Below, one piece after another: positions 8,800 through 18,132 of a stretch of DNA of 54,432 nucleotides. Source of the DNA: JAWWPY01 sp964412845. GTDB lineage: Bacteria; Actinomycetota; Actinomycetes; Streptosporangiales; Streptosporangiaceae. Where the stretch lies: assembly GCA_964412845.1 (NCBI GenBank), contig CAYPQM010000017.1, positions 1 through 54,432 of the forward strand. The letters are read 5' to 3'. The position numbers and the translations under genes are program-made. The notes beneath the pieces are model-generated. The model was not told the origin of the DNA and searched no databases. It saw nothing but the letters and a program-made list of their open reading frames with translations. Each line of letters starts with the position of its first letter. Positions within the stretch are counted from its first letter, which is position 1.

Positions 8800-9127
8800 G
8801 GGCGCTCTTCTGGCCCGCCAGCCGGGCGGCGAGCGCATCGGCCCGGCGCGACCAGAACGCGGTCTGCTCGCTGATCCATCCTTCGGCGGCAGAAAGCCCT
8901 TCGGGGCGGATCGACAGCCAGTGCTCACGGCCGCGGACAGCCCGCTGCACCAGTCCCGCTGACTCCAGGACGCCGACATGACGGGATACGCCGGCGAACG
9001 TCATCGCCAATGGCGCGGCGAGGTCAGTGATCCGGGCGTCCCCGGTGCGCAGGGCGACGAGCAGCGCCCTGCGAGTGGGGTCGGCGAGCGCTGCGTAGGT
9101 CCGGTCCAGGACCTGATCTTCAACCAT
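8792..9127 (-). CDS. ArsR-family transcriptional regulator
   Basis: This 111-aa winged-helix protein contains LADPTRRALLVALRTGDARITDLAAP, the recognition helix region MTFAGVSRHVGVLESAGLV and the wing VRGREHWLSI. It lacks the CxC metal site of ArsR/SmtB sensors, so it is probably a non-metal regulator of the type paired with AHSA1 proteins. It leads the operon and faces the monooxygenase gene across a perfect palindrome at 9156-9175, which is probably its operator. Confidence 0.92.
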   Translation of the reverse strand: MVEDQVLDRTYAALADPTRRALLVALRTGDARITDLAAPLAMTFAGVSRHVGVLESAGLVQRAVRGREHWLSIRPEGLSAAEGWISEQTAFWSRRADALAARLAGQKSARD

Positions 9128-9136
9128 GTTGTTGAC
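9119..9136. promoter_or_regulatory. Secondary operator-like site over the arsR start codon
   Basis: TTCAAC-N6-GTTGAC lies across the arsR start codon. It reuses the TTCAAC/GTTGAA half-sites of the palindrome 20 bp away with one mismatch. It could be a second, weaker site giving autoregulation. Confidence 0.45.
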
Positions 9137-9155
9137 CTTACTGCGGCGGCATGAT

Positions 9156-9175
9156 ATTCAACACTCGTGTTGAAT
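9156..9175. promoter_or_regulatory. Perfect palindromic operator between arsR and the monooxygenase
   Basis: ATTCAACAC-TC-GTGTTGAAT is a perfect 9-2-9 inverted repeat in the middle of the 109-bp divergent intergenic region. ArsR regulators bind such sites as dimers. Its position allows control of both the arsR operon and the monooxygenase gene. Confidence 0.8.
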
Positions 9176-9236
9176 GATATCCGGCGCCAGGACGCGGCGC
9201 GCAGGCATCCGGTGCACTAGCCCAGAGGAGGAAGTC

Positions 9237-9548
9237 GTGCCCATTTACCAGACTGCCCAGTATCAGGTGAAGGCGTCGGCGGTGGAGAAGGTCAAGGCCG
9301 CGATCGTCGACTTTGTCGGGTACGTCTCGGCGAACGAGCCGGGCAGCAGGATGTACACGGCATGGCAGCAGAAGGACGATCCCACCAGCTTCGTGCACCT
9401 CTTCGAGTTCGCCGATGAGGCGGCGCATCAGGCGCACGGCAGATCGGACGCCGTCCGGCAGTTCGAAGCTGCCTACGGCCCGGAACTCGTCGGCGGCCCG
9501 GTCGTTTTCACCGATTACCTGCTCATTGCCACCAACCGCGGGCAGTAG
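9237..9548 (+). CDS. Antibiotic biosynthesis monooxygenase (ABM) domain protein
   Basis: This 103-aa single-domain protein has a dimeric ferredoxin-like fold. It shows YQTAQYQVKASAVEKVKAAI at the N terminus, SRMYTAWQQKDDPTSFVHLFEFADEAAHQAH in the middle (paraphrased across residues 39-69), and a C-terminal strand. ABM proteins are cofactor-free quinone-forming monooxygenases or small oxygenases. The GTG at 9237 has AGAGGAGG upstream and is preferred over the ATG at 9174, which lies inside the palindrome. It is divergent from arsR and probably co-regulated. Confidence 0.85.
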   Translation: MPIYQTAQYQVKASAVEKVKAAIVDFVGYVSANEPGSRMYTAWQQKDDPTSFVHLFEFADEAAHQAHGRSDAVRQFEAAYGPELVGGPVVFTDYLLIATNRGQ

Positions 9549-9601
9549 ACACGGCCTGCCGCGCACCGCGAGCCGGGCGGCCGCAGACGGTGCGCCGCCG
9601 C

Positions 9602-10603
9602 TCAGACCGCCCGGCTGGCGGCGAGCACGTCGCCGTACTCCAGGATCTCGGCCGCCCCCCGGACAACGCAGCGCAGCGGGTCGTCCACCACGAGGGCGGG
9701 GATGCCCGCCGCCGCCTCGATCCTGCTCGCCAGGCCCGGGAGCAGGGCTCCACCTCCCGCGAGACGGATCTTTCCCCGAACCACGTCTTCCGCGAGGTTC
9801 GGCGGGATATCCGACAGCATCTCCTGCACCGAGTCGACGATCTTGGTGACCGGGCGCTCAAGCGCCGCCGATATAAGCTGCCCGGGCACGCGTTCTACCC
9901 GGGGCGTCCGGCGTGCGGCATCGACCCCGACCGCTTCCATCCATCCGGCCGCGCCCTCGGCGATCCCCACCGCCATCTTCAGGCTCCTGGCCGCGTTACG
10001 GCCCAGGAGCAGGCCGAACTCTTCCTTGACGGCATTCACGATCACCTCGTCCATGCCGTTGCCGCCGACCCGTACCGACTGGGCCCGCACCACATGACCG
10101 CTGGCCACGATCGCCGCCTCAGTGGTCCCGCCCCCGACGTCCACAATGAAGACACCGGAGCCGGCCGCCAGGTCGGAGCCGGCCCCGGCGGCGGCCGCGA
10201 CGGGTTCGTCCACGAAGCTCACCGAGCAGCGTGGCCGCAGCGCACCGAAGGCGGCGGCCAGGGATCGCCGCTCCACCCAGGTCGCGCCGCCCGGCACGCA
10301 GACCACAGCGAATGGCCGGAGCAGCCCGCGGCGCAGCCGCGCCCGGCTCAGGAAGGCCTGCAGCATGGCCGTCGCCGCGTCCAGGTCGGCGATGACCCCG
10401 TCACGCAGCGGGTGGATCACTTCGACGTCCTGGGGATCCTTCCCCGCCAGGGCGTCGGCGGCGTGCCCCACGGCGGTGACCCCGCCGGTGGCCCTATCGA
10501 CCGCTATGGCCGAGGGCTCGTCGACGACAAGCCCTCGGCCGGCGATATGCACGAGCGTGTTGACCGTGCCGAGGTCGATCGCTACGCCCGCCCGCAACCG
10601 CAT
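9602..10603 (-). CDS. MreB-like actin homologue
   Basis: This 333-aa protein has the MreB phosphate-1 loop IDLGTVNTLVHI, the segment HPLRDGVIADLDAA, phosphate-2 DVGGGTTEAAIV and the following VRVGGNGMDEVIVNAV. It polymerises on ATP at the membrane to guide wall synthesis. In filamentous actinomycetes MreB mainly serves spore-wall formation. No mreC, mreD, pbp or rodA adjoins, so it is a solitary paralogue. GGCAGGTGTC precedes the ATG. Confidence 0.9.
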   Translation of the reverse strand: MRLRAGVAIDLGTVNTLVHIAGRGLVVDEPSAIAVDRATGGVTAVGHAADALAGKDPQDVEVIHPLRDGVIADLDAATAMLQAFLSRARLRRGLLRPFAVVCVPGGATWVERRSLAAAFGALRPRCSVSFVDEPVAAAAGAGSDLAAGSGVFIVDVGGGTTEAAIVASGHVVRAQSVRVGGNGMDEVIVNAVKEEFGLLLGRNAARSLKMAVGIAEGAAGWMEAVGVDAARRTPRVERVPGQLISAALERPVTKIVDSVQEMLSDIPPNLAEDVVRGKIRLAGGGALLPGLASRIEAAAGIPALVVDDPLRCVVRGAAEILEYGDVLAASRAV

Positions 10604-10720
10604 GACACCTGCCCTTTGCCCGAAATGCCGTCCGCCTTACCCTATGGTGCCCTCCGCGCGGCCGGGAGGCCGCCAGGAGTGGACCGTGCGGCAGTCGGCA
10701 GCGGCACAGGTACCTAACCG

Positions 10721-10740
10721 GGCCGGAATCATCACCGGCC
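10721..10740. other. Hairpin in the mreB-like/MFS intergenic region
   Basis: GGCCGG-N8-CCGGCC at 10721-10740 forms a short GC-rich stem in the 220-bp divergent gap. It may be an operator or a leader hairpin of the MFS gene. No T-tract follows, so a terminator is unlikely. Confidence 0.4.
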
Positions 10741-10823
10741 TAGGAACCGGCGGGTAGCCGGCGATAGCGTCGAGGTCGCCGCGGGGCGGCACTCCTTCGA
10801 CACAGACACCGGGCAGGGGGAGC

Positions 10824-12416
10824 ATGGCTGGCTCGACCTCAGCGTCGTCTACGTGGGCGCCGCTGCGCATCGGGCTGTTCCGCGCGCTCTGGATCGCTGC
10901 CCTGGTCAGTAACGTCGGCACCTGGATGCAGACGGTGGGTGCCCAGTGGCTGCTGGTTCACCAGGCGCACGCGGCGATCCTGGTTCCGCTCGTGCAGACC
11001 GCCGACATGCTCCCGTACGTCTTGTTCGGGCTGGTCGGCGGGGTGCTCGCGGACACCTTCGACCGGCGCAGGCTGCTCATCGCGGTGCAGGGCGGCATGG
11101 TCATCACCGGCGCCGTGCTGACCGTGCTGACGGTGGCGCACCAGATGCCGCCGGCCCTCCTGCTGATGTTCACCTTCGTGCTGGGATCCGGTTCGGTGCT
11201 GGCCGTGCCTGCCTACCAGTCGCTCGTGCCTGACCTGGTCCCGCGCGCGCAGCTGCGTGCTGCCTCGACTCTCAGCTCGATCAGCGTCAACCTGGCCCGG
11301 GCCATCGGCCCGGCGGTCGCGGGGCTGCTGATCGCCCGGACCGGGGTGGCCGCCGTGTTCGCGATCAACACGGCGACGTTCCTCGGCTACGCCATCGTGC
11401 TGCTCGCATGGCATCCCCAGCCGGGAGCGATATCGGAGTACCCAGAGAGCTTCGTCTCCGCGTTGCGGGCCGGCGGCCGGTATGTGCGCAATGCGCCTGT
11501 CGTGCGGCGGGTCCTGCTGCGCGCTGGGCTGTTCCTCATCCCGGGCAGCGCGCTGTGGGCGCTGCTGCCCCTGATCGCCACCGGCCGGCTCGGACTGGGG
11601 GCGGACGGTTACGGCCTGCTGCTGGGAGCCCTGGGCGCGGGCGCCGTCGGCGGCGCGTTCATCCTGCCGCAAGCCCGGGCCAGGCTGTCGGCCAACGCCC
11701 TGATGGTTACCGCGAGCGTGATGTACGCGGCGGCGCTCGTCGCGGTGATCCTGCTGCGCAATGTCGCTGTCACCCTCGTCGTGCTGCTGCCCACGGGCAC
11801 GGCGTGGATCGCCGTCCTGTCGACCGTCAATGCATCGCTCCAGCTCTTCCTGCCGGCCTGGGTCCGGGCGCGGGGGCTGTCCGTCTACCAGACCGTGCTG
11901 TTCGGCGCCCAGGCCGCTGGCGCCGCGGGCTGGGGTGTCGTGGCTGGAGCTGCCGGGCTGGGGCCGGCCTTCCTGGCCGCGGCCGCGCTGATGGCCGCCG
12001 GGGCGGCGACCATCCGGTTCTGGCCGTTCCTGGACACCGCTGACATGGACCGCAGCCCGGTAGCGTACTGGCCGGAGCCTCATCTGGTCATGGACGCGGA
12101 TCCGCGGGGTGGCCCCGTCGTGGTTGAGACCACCTACGCGGTGGCAGCCGTCAACGAGCAGCCGTTCCTGCGGGCCATGCGGGAGGTACGCCGGTCACGA
12201 CTGCGAACGGGGGCAATCCGGTGGGGCTTGTTCCGTGACGCGGAGAACCCGCAGGTGTTCGTCGAGTGGTTCGTGGTCCCGTCCTGGGAGGAGCACCTGC
12301 GCCAGCACCGGGACCGGCTGACCGGCACCGACCGCCAGTATGAGGAGGCAGCGAAGGCGCTGTCTGACCCGCCCGCCCAGACCGCCCATTTCATCGCGGC
12401 TGATGTCCGCGGCTAG
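10824..12416 (+). CDS. MFS transporter of the MFS_3 (EntS-like) family with C-terminal ABM-like tail
   Basis: This 530-aa protein has about 12 membrane segments over residues 12-405 and the MFS loop VGGVLADTFDRRRLL. A soluble C-terminal domain of about 110 residues (from VVETTYAVAAVNEQ to HFIAADVRG) has a ferredoxin-like pattern. This architecture is typical of the PF05977 transmembrane secretion effectors, which export siderophores or other small molecules. GGGGGAGC precedes the ATG. The substrate is unknown; no siderophore cluster is near. Confidence 0.88.
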   Translation: MAGSTSASSTWAPLRIGLFRALWIAALVSNVGTWMQTVGAQWLLVHQAHAAILVPLVQTADMLPYVLFGLVGGVLADTFDRRRLLIAVQGGMVITGAVLTVLTVAHQMPPALLLMFTFVLGSGSVLAVPAYQSLVPDLVPRAQLRAASTLSSISVNLARAIGPAVAGLLIARTGVAAVFAINTATFLGYAIVLLAWHPQPGAISEYPESFVSALRAGGRYVRNAPVVRRVLLRAGLFLIPGSALWALLPLIATGRLGLGADGYGLLLGALGAGAVGGAFILPQARARLSANALMVTASVMYAAALVAVILLRNVAVTLVVLLPTGTAWIAVLSTVNASLQLFLPAWVRARGLSVYQTVLFGAQAAGAAGWGVVAGAAGLGPAFLAAAALMAAGAATIRFWPFLDTADMDRSPVAYWPEPHLVMDADPRGGPVVVETTYAVAAVNEQPFLRAMREVRRSRLRTGAIRWGLFRDAENPQVFVEWFVVPSWEEHLRQHRDRLTGTDRQYEEAAKALSDPPAQTAHFIAADVRG

Positions 12417-12491
12417 CGAAACCGCCCCGCTGGCTGGGCCGGCAGGCATCATGACGTGCGTATGAGCGCCGTCTGAGGGTAGCCCTAGCGC

Positions 12492-13277
12492 ATGGACAAT
12501 TCCGGGCCCGGGCCTGCCACGCCAGCCGAAGTAACCGCCCAGGCGCTGCCTGGGGAGGTGGCCGAGCTTGCCGGGGAGCTCAGCGAGGCTGAAAGCCCGT
12601 CACGTCGCCGCAAGCTGACAGCGGCAATTCCCCAGCTCGCCCGGCGCGGCGGCCGGGCCACCTGGTATGGCGCGCTGTCCGGCGGCCGCTGGCTGACGGC
12701 CGAGGTGCTGGCCATGGCTCCTCGGCTGCCGGTACGGGATCAGCAGACGCTCCGCGCCCAGTTCCCGGGGTTCACCCCTGAGGAGCTCGCCGACGCCCTG
12801 ATTCAGGGTTCCACCCGAGCCGCAGCGGCGGTCGGCGCGGCAGCCGGCACGGTCATGGTGCTTCCGCTGCCCACCGCCCCCGTGGAGGTCGCGATCGAGA
12901 CCCTGGCCCTCGTCGGCATAGAGATCAAGCTGGTGGCTGAGCTGCACGAGGTGTATGGCATGCGGCCGTCCGGCTCGTCGACCGAGCGGATGATGTCCTA
13001 TGTCGGGGCGTGGGCCCGTCGGCGCGGCGTCGCCCTCGGGCCTGGCGGGCTGGCCCTGGCGATGGGCTCGCCGTTGCGCAGGCGGCTGCAACGCCGGCTC
13101 ATCGCGCGGGCCGGGCGCAGCGCCCTGTCGGTCGGGCCGCTGCTCACCGGTGCGGTGGCAGGCGCGGCGATCAACCGGCGCGAGACCCGCCGTCTTGGCA
13201 CCGACGTGCGCGATGACCTGCGCCATCGTTCGCCGTACACGACAAGCTGGCCGGACCGTGGTAGGCCAGTGTCATGA
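12492..13277 (+). CDS. Conserved actinobacterial hypothetical protein
   Basis: I do not recognise the family with certainty. The 261-aa protein has a charged N terminus, a helical segment with AAAAVGAAAGTVMVLPLPTA that could insert in or lie on the membrane, then a strongly basic C-terminal third (LRRRLQRRLIARAGR). Its stop overlaps the start of the epimerase gene by 4 nt (ATGA), so the two are co-translated. This coupling, with no intervening gene, is the only functional clue. Confidence 0.7.
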   Translation: MDNSGPGPATPAEVTAQALPGEVAELAGELSEAESPSRRRKLTAAIPQLARRGGRATWYGALSGGRWLTAEVLAMAPRLPVRDQQTLRAQFPGFTPEELADALIQGSTRAAAAVGAAAGTVMVLPLPTAPVEVAIETLALVGIEIKLVAELHEVYGMRPSGSSTERMMSYVGAWARRRGVALGPGGLALAMGSPLRRRLQRRLIARAGRSALSVGPLLTGAVAGAAINRRETRRLGTDVRDDLRHRSPYTTSWPDRGRPVS

Positions 13278-14299
13278 CGGCGCAGCGCATCCTGTTCATC
13301 GGCGGCACGGGGGTGATCAGCGCGGCGTGCGCCCGGCAGGCGGTCATGGCCGGCTTCGACCTGTCCGTGCTGAATCGCGGCACGACGACCGTGCGGGCGG
13401 CCCCGCCCGAAGCGCGGGTGCTGACCGCCGATGTCCGGGACCCTGAGTCGGTGCGGAAAGCTGTCGGCGGCCTGGAGTTCGACGCGGTGGTGAATTACCT
13501 CGCCTTCACCCCCGATCAGGTCGGCGCCGATCTCGATCTGCTGCGCGGCCGGGTAGGACAGTACATTTTCATCAGTTCGGCGTCGGCCTACCAGACTCCG
13601 CCGGCCCGGCTGCCCATTGTCGAGTCGACCCCGCTGCGTAACCCGCACTGGCAGTACTCCCGGGACAAGATCGCCTGCGAGGACCTGCTGGTCCGCGCTT
13701 ACCGCGGCGAGGGCTTCCCGGTCACGATCGTGCGGCCGTCGCATACCTACGACCACACGTCACTGCCGCTCGAGGGCGGCTGGACGGTCATCGACCGGAT
13801 GCGCCGCGGCGCGCCGGTCGTCGTGCACGGCGACGGCACCTCGGCGTGGGTGCTGACCCATCACACCGACTTCGCCCGGGCGTTCGTCGGGCTGCTGGCT
13901 GAGCCGCGGGCCATTGGCGACAGTTTCCACATCACCTCAGACGAGGTGCTGACCTGGAACCAGATCGCCAGCATGCTGGCCGCTGCCGCGGGTGCGGAGG
14001 CCCGGATCGTGCATGTGCCGTCCGACGCCGTGGCGGCGGTGGATCCGCAGTGGGGGGCCAGCCTGCTCGGTGACAAGGCGCACTCGGTGACGTTCGACAA
14101 CACCAAGATCAAGAGCCTGGTGCCCGGCTGGGTCGCGACGGTGCCGTTCTGGCAGGGCGCACGCGAGATCATCGAATGGCATGACGCCGAGCCTGGCCGC
14201 CGTCACATTGATCACGCCGTCGATGCGACGATGGACCGCCTGGTCGAGGCGTACGACATGGGGCGGCACACGGCCGGCGGCCCGGGCGCGGGATCCTAG
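13274..14299 (+). CDS. NAD-dependent epimerase/dehydratase (extended SDR)
   Basis: This 341-aa protein has an N-terminal Rossmann motif FIGGTGVISAACARQAV, an active-site region FISSASAYQTP with YSRDKIACE serving as the YxxxK triad, and RPSHTYDH. It belongs to the extended SDR group acting on nucleotide sugars or similar substrates. It is translationally coupled to the upstream hypothetical gene. Its TAG stop overlaps the stop of the convergent GH13 gene in a shared CTAG. Confidence 0.87.
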   Translation: MTAQRILFIGGTGVISAACARQAVMAGFDLSVLNRGTTTVRAAPPEARVLTADVRDPESVRKAVGGLEFDAVVNYLAFTPDQVGADLDLLRGRVGQYIFISSASAYQTPPARLPIVESTPLRNPHWQYSRDKIACEDLLVRAYRGEGFPVTIVRPSHTYDHTSLPLEGGWTVIDRMRRGAPVVVHGDGTSAWVLTHHTDFARAFVGLLAEPRAIGDSFHITSDEVLTWNQIASMLAAAAGAEARIVHVPSDAVAAVDPQWGASLLGDKAHSVTFDNTKIKSLVPGWVATVPFWQGAREIIEWHDAEPGRRHIDHAVDATMDRLVEAYDMGRHTAGGPGAGS

Positions 14300-16083
14300 C
14301 GGCGAACCCGCCGGTGCACCCGGGCCTCCCATGGCCGCAGCCTGACCGGCTCTCCGGCTGGGCCTGCCACGTCCGCTGGGGCCGCCACGCCCGGCGGGCC
14401 CGGGTAGTTCGACAGCAGGAGGTCGGCCTGGGCCCACGCCTGCGCGCCGGGCAGGTCTACGGTGGCGACGCTGGAGCTGAAATTGGCGAGCACGAGCAAC
14501 TCGACGTCGTCCAGCCGCCGGGTGAACGCATAGACGTGCTCGTCATCGGGCAGCAGCATGGTGAAGTCGCCGTGGCTGACCACGGGCAGGTCGTGCCGCA
14601 GCGCGATGAGCCGCTGGTAATGGCGGAACACGGAACCAGGATCGGTGATCTGAGCGGCCGCGTTGATGTCCGGGTAGTTGGGGTTGACCGGCAGCCACGG
14701 CGTCCCCGTGGTGAACCCCGCGTGCGCGGTACCGTCCCACTGCATGGGGGTACGGCCGTTGTCCCGGCTCATAGAGCCCAGCGCGGCAAGCACCGCCGCC
14801 TCGTCCCCGCCGCTGTCGATGGCGCTGGCGAAGTAGTTCAGCGACTCAATGTCCCGGAACTCGTCGATCGAGGTGAACGGGAAGTTAGTCATGCCGAGTT
14901 CCTCACCCTGGTAGATGTAGGGCGTACCGCGGTGCAGGTGCAGGACCGTGCCAAGCAGCTTGGCGGACAGCGCCCGGTCAGCGGGCTCATCAGAGCCGAA
15001 CCGTGACACCGCCCGCGGCTGGTCGTGGTTGTTCCAGTACAGGCTGTTCCAGCCGCTGGCGGCCAGCCCGGCCTGCCAGCGGCCGAACGTGGCCTTGAGA
15101 TCAACCAGACGCAGTGGCCGGCGGTCGAACTTGCCACCAGGGCCGTGATCAAGCCCGACGTGCTCGAACTGGAAGACCATGTCGACCTCAGCGTTGGCCG
15201 GGTCGGTGAACGCCGCGGCGTCCGGCACCGTCACACCCGGCATCTCGGCCACGGTCAGCAGCACCTTGCCGGGCCCGGGGATCACCTCGCGGTGCAGTTC
15301 GTGCAGGAACTCGTGGATCCGCGGCCCGCAGATGAAACTGCCCGAACCGTCGCCGTAGCGGCCGTCAGGGAGCGGCGGGCCGTCCTGCAGCGGCAGTCGT
15401 TTGGAAATCATGTTGATGACATCCATCCGAAAACCGTCTACGCCGCGGTCGAGCCACCAGCGCAGCATCTCGTACACGGCTTGCCGAACCTGGGGGGTCT
15501 CCCAGTTCAGGTCGGGCTGCCGACGGGAGAACAAGTGCAGGAAGTACTCCCCGGTCCGGTCGTCGAGTTGCCAGGCGGCCCCGGAGAAGAAGGACATCCA
15601 GTTGGTGGGCTCGGCCCCGGGAGCACCCGCCTGCATGCCGGGCCGCGGCGGGCGCCACCAGTACCAGTCCCGCTTCGGGCTCCCGGCGGCACCCCTGGAC
15701 TCCAGGAACCACGGATGCTCGTCGGAGGTGTGGTTGACCACCACGTCGATGACGAGCTTCATGCCGCGGGCATGCAGCTGCCCGATCAGCGCGTCAATGT
15801 CGGCCAGCGTGCCGAACACGGGGTCGACGGACTGATAGTCACTGATGTCGTAGCCGTTGTCGTCCTGCGGTGACCGGTAGAAGGGCGAGATCCACAGCAC
15901 ATCCACACCCAGGGCCGACAGGTAGTCCAGCTTGCCGATGATCCCCGGCAGGTCCCCGATGCCGTCGCCGTCGGAATCCGCGAAGCTGCGCGGATAGACC
16001 TGGTAGACCACGGCTTTCTGCCACCACGGATGCGCGTCGGGGACGGGCCTGCCGTCTGGGGCAGAATCGATACCGCTCATCAT
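14296..16083 (-). CDS. GH13 alpha-glucosidase (oligo-1,6-glucosidase type)
   Basis: This 595-aa enzyme has the GH13 conserved regions in order: DVVVNHTSDEHPWF, GFRMDVINMISK (nucleophile Asp), VAEMPG (acid/base Glu) and NNHDQPR (transition-state Asp). The N terminus WWQKAVVYQVYPRSFADSDGDG and the length fit exo-acting alpha-glucosidases hydrolysing short maltose- or isomaltose-type oligosaccharides in the cytosol. No signal peptide is present. AGGAGAGG precedes the ATG. No ABC sugar importer or LacI regulator adjoins. Confidence 0.93.
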   Translation of the reverse strand: MMSGIDSAPDGRPVPDAHPWWQKAVVYQVYPRSFADSDGDGIGDLPGIIGKLDYLSALGVDVLWISPFYRSPQDDNGYDISDYQSVDPVFGTLADIDALIGQLHARGMKLVIDVVVNHTSDEHPWFLESRGAAGSPKRDWYWWRPPRPGMQAGAPGAEPTNWMSFFSGAAWQLDDRTGEYFLHLFSRRQPDLNWETPQVRQAVYEMLRWWLDRGVDGFRMDVINMISKRLPLQDGPPLPDGRYGDGSGSFICGPRIHEFLHELHREVIPGPGKVLLTVAEMPGVTVPDAAAFTDPANAEVDMVFQFEHVGLDHGPGGKFDRRPLRLVDLKATFGRWQAGLAASGWNSLYWNNHDQPRAVSRFGSDEPADRALSAKLLGTVLHLHRGTPYIYQGEELGMTNFPFTSIDEFRDIESLNYFASAIDSGGDEAAVLAALGSMSRDNGRTPMQWDGTAHAGFTTGTPWLPVNPNYPDINAAAQITDPGSVFRHYQRLIALRHDLPVVSHGDFTMLLPDDEHVYAFTRRLDDVELLVLANFSSSVATVDLPGAQAWAQADLLLSNYPGPPGVAAPADVAGPAGEPVRLRPWEARVHRRVRR

Positions 16084-16219
16084 GCCGTTAGCCTCTCCTG
16101 ACGCAGGAGCAGACGCCTAGCGTAGGCCCGGTGAGAGCCGTGCTGCTCCTGGGCCGCGGCGGGTCGCAGGTCGAGAAAGTCGGGGTGATCAGGGCGGTGC
16201 TCAGCTCCAGCTCACGGCG

Positions 16220-17113
16220 ATGAGCCGGGCAGCGGTGGTGGTTAATCCCACCAAACACGATGACCTGGGCGCGTTCCGGACGGCGGTCTGCGCGGCCATG
16301 GCCGCGCACGGCTGGAGCGAGCCGCTGTGGTCGCAGACGACACCGGATGATCCAGGGGAGGGGCTGGCCCGGGCCGCGGTGCAGGCCCGGGTTGACCTGG
16401 TGGTGGCGAGCGGCGGCGACGGCACGGTGACCGCGTGCGCGGCCGGGCTGTTGGGCAGCGGCATCCCGCTCGCCGTGCTGCCCGCCGGGACGGGGAATCT
16501 GCTGGCCCGCAACCTGGGATTGCCGCTCGGGCTCGACGACGCACTTGATGTCGCGCTGACCGGCGCTGACCGGCCGCTGGATGTGGGCAGCGCGAACGGC
16601 AGGCCGTTCCTGGTCATGGCCGGGCTTGGCTTCGACGCGAAAATGCTGGACGGGGCCAGCGAGCGGCTCAAGAAACGGCTGGGCTGGGCCGCCTACGGAC
16701 TCTCCGGGCTGCGGCACCTGTGGGACCGGCCGATGCGGGTGCGGCTGCGGGCCGACGGCGGGCCGCCGTTGCGCCGCCGGGCCAGCGGGATCGTCGTCGG
16801 CAACGTCGGCTCGCTGCAAGGGGGACTGCCGCTGCTGCCGGCCGCGCTGCCGGACGACGGGCAGCTCGATGTCCTCGTGCTGACCGCGCGGGGGTGGGCC
16901 GGCTGGCTGGCCCTGGCGGCGCACGTGCTGCTGCGGCGGAACGCAACCGCCCGGGTGGCCCGCCTCACCGTGCGCGAGGTGCGCATCGAGTTCGACCGGG
17001 CCCAGTTGTGGCAGCTCGACGGCGAGGTGATGGGCAGCACCCGCCGGCTGGTGGTGGCCATCCAGGCCGGAGTCCTGCTGCTCCGGGTGCCACGCGAGAA
17101 CGACGCGCCCTAG
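16220..17113 (+). CDS. Diacylglycerol kinase-family lipid kinase
   Basis: This 297-aa protein begins MSRAAVVVNPTK and has the catalytic SGGDGTVTACAAGL and LPAGTGNLLARNL motifs of the DAGK catalytic domain. The C-terminal beta domain includes the conserved QLDGE segment. It probably phosphorylates diacylglycerol or another lipid at the inner membrane face. It is divergent from GH13 across 136 nt. Confidence 0.92.
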   Translation: MSRAAVVVNPTKHDDLGAFRTAVCAAMAAHGWSEPLWSQTTPDDPGEGLARAAVQARVDLVVASGGDGTVTACAAGLLGSGIPLAVLPAGTGNLLARNLGLPLGLDDALDVALTGADRPLDVGSANGRPFLVMAGLGFDAKMLDGASERLKKRLGWAAYGLSGLRHLWDRPMRVRLRADGGPPLRRRASGIVVGNVGSLQGGLPLLPAALPDDGQLDVLVLTARGWAGWLALAAHVLLRRNATARVARLTVREVRIEFDRAQLWQLDGEVMGSTRRLVVAIQAGVLLLRVPRENDAP

Positions 17114-17147
17114 CGCCCGGCGGTGCGCGGTGGTGGCTGGCCGGCGG

Positions 17148-17969
17148 TCAGACCCGGCGCCACCTGGCCTCGCACAGGCCGTAGACGCCGAAGATCATCA
17201 GGCCGAGGGCCGCGATGATCAGCGCGAACGTGCCGAACGGTTGATCACGCAAGGTCAGCAGCGCCTTGTCGAGACCGCCGGCCTTCGACGGCTGATACTT
17301 GACGGCCGCCTCGATGACCAGGATGCCGGCCAGTGTGAACACCACTCCGCGGGCGGTGGTTCCGATCGTCCCGAGCCACTTCACGGCCCGCCGCGTCTCG
17401 GCGCTCATCTGCGACATCCGCAGCTGCTTCTCGAACTTGTGCCGGATACCCTCAACCACCAGGACCAGGCCGGCGATCACGATAGCCAGGCCGACGAGGC
17501 CCACCGCCCACCGGCCCGCTGGCTGATGCATGGCGCGGGCCGTCCAGTCCTGTTCCTGGCCGGACTGACTCTTATTCGCGCCGCTGATCACCGAGAACGT
17601 GGTGAACGCGAAGCTCGCGTAGATGACCGCCCGGGCCAGGGACTTCAGCCGGGGGCCGGCGCCGTTGCCCTCACCGGTGACACCGAACGCCGCTTCGCTC
17701 AGCCGCCAGAGGGCGTACGCGATGAATCCGATGCAGAGCAGCCAGAGCGAGACCAGGCCGTAGGGCTTGCCGGACAGCATCTGCAAAGCGCCGCCCTGAT
17801 CGGCTTCCTGGGTGCTCTTCCCGAGGGCCAGCATGATGGCCACCCAGCCGATCAAGAGGTAGATCACTCCGCGGGCGACCAGGCCCGCCCGGGCCATCAC
17901 CTGTGCGGGCCGGCTGTCTGATGCGCGCCTGGCCGTCGTGGACGCGCGGGCCGTGGACATCGAGGGCAT
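17148..17969 (-). CDS. DUF1206 integral membrane protein
   Basis: This 273-aa protein has six predicted membrane segments arranged as three repeats. Each begins with a basic RxGLxARGVIYLLIG-like motif (residues about 27-42, 110-125 and 192-207), the DUF1206 pattern. Function is unknown. It is convergent with the lipid kinase gene (34 nt apart) and is transcribed away from the phosphoesterase gene. Confidence 0.9.
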   Translation of the reverse strand: MPSMSTARASTTARRASDSRPAQVMARAGLVARGVIYLLIGWVAIMLALGKSTQEADQGGALQMLSGKPYGLVSLWLLCIGFIAYALWRLSEAAFGVTGEGNGAGPRLKSLARAVIYASFAFTTFSVISGANKSQSGQEQDWTARAMHQPAGRWAVGLVGLAIVIAGLVLVVEGIRHKFEKQLRMSQMSAETRRAVKWLGTIGTTARGVVFTLAGILVIEAAVKYQPSKAGGLDKALLTLRDQPFGTFALIIAALGLMIFGVYGLCEARWRRV

Positions 17970-18132
17970 CCTGCTGCCGCCTTCCTGGCTTCAAAAGCCG
18001 GCGTTGACTCATCACGCCGTCACCGGAACCGACTGCCCGGGAAATGCTCCGTCAAACCGTCGAATGACTCGCGTCCGAATGGGTAGCGCAGACCCTGCTC
18101 CGACACGATCAGTAAACGGTGCTGCGGTTGCT

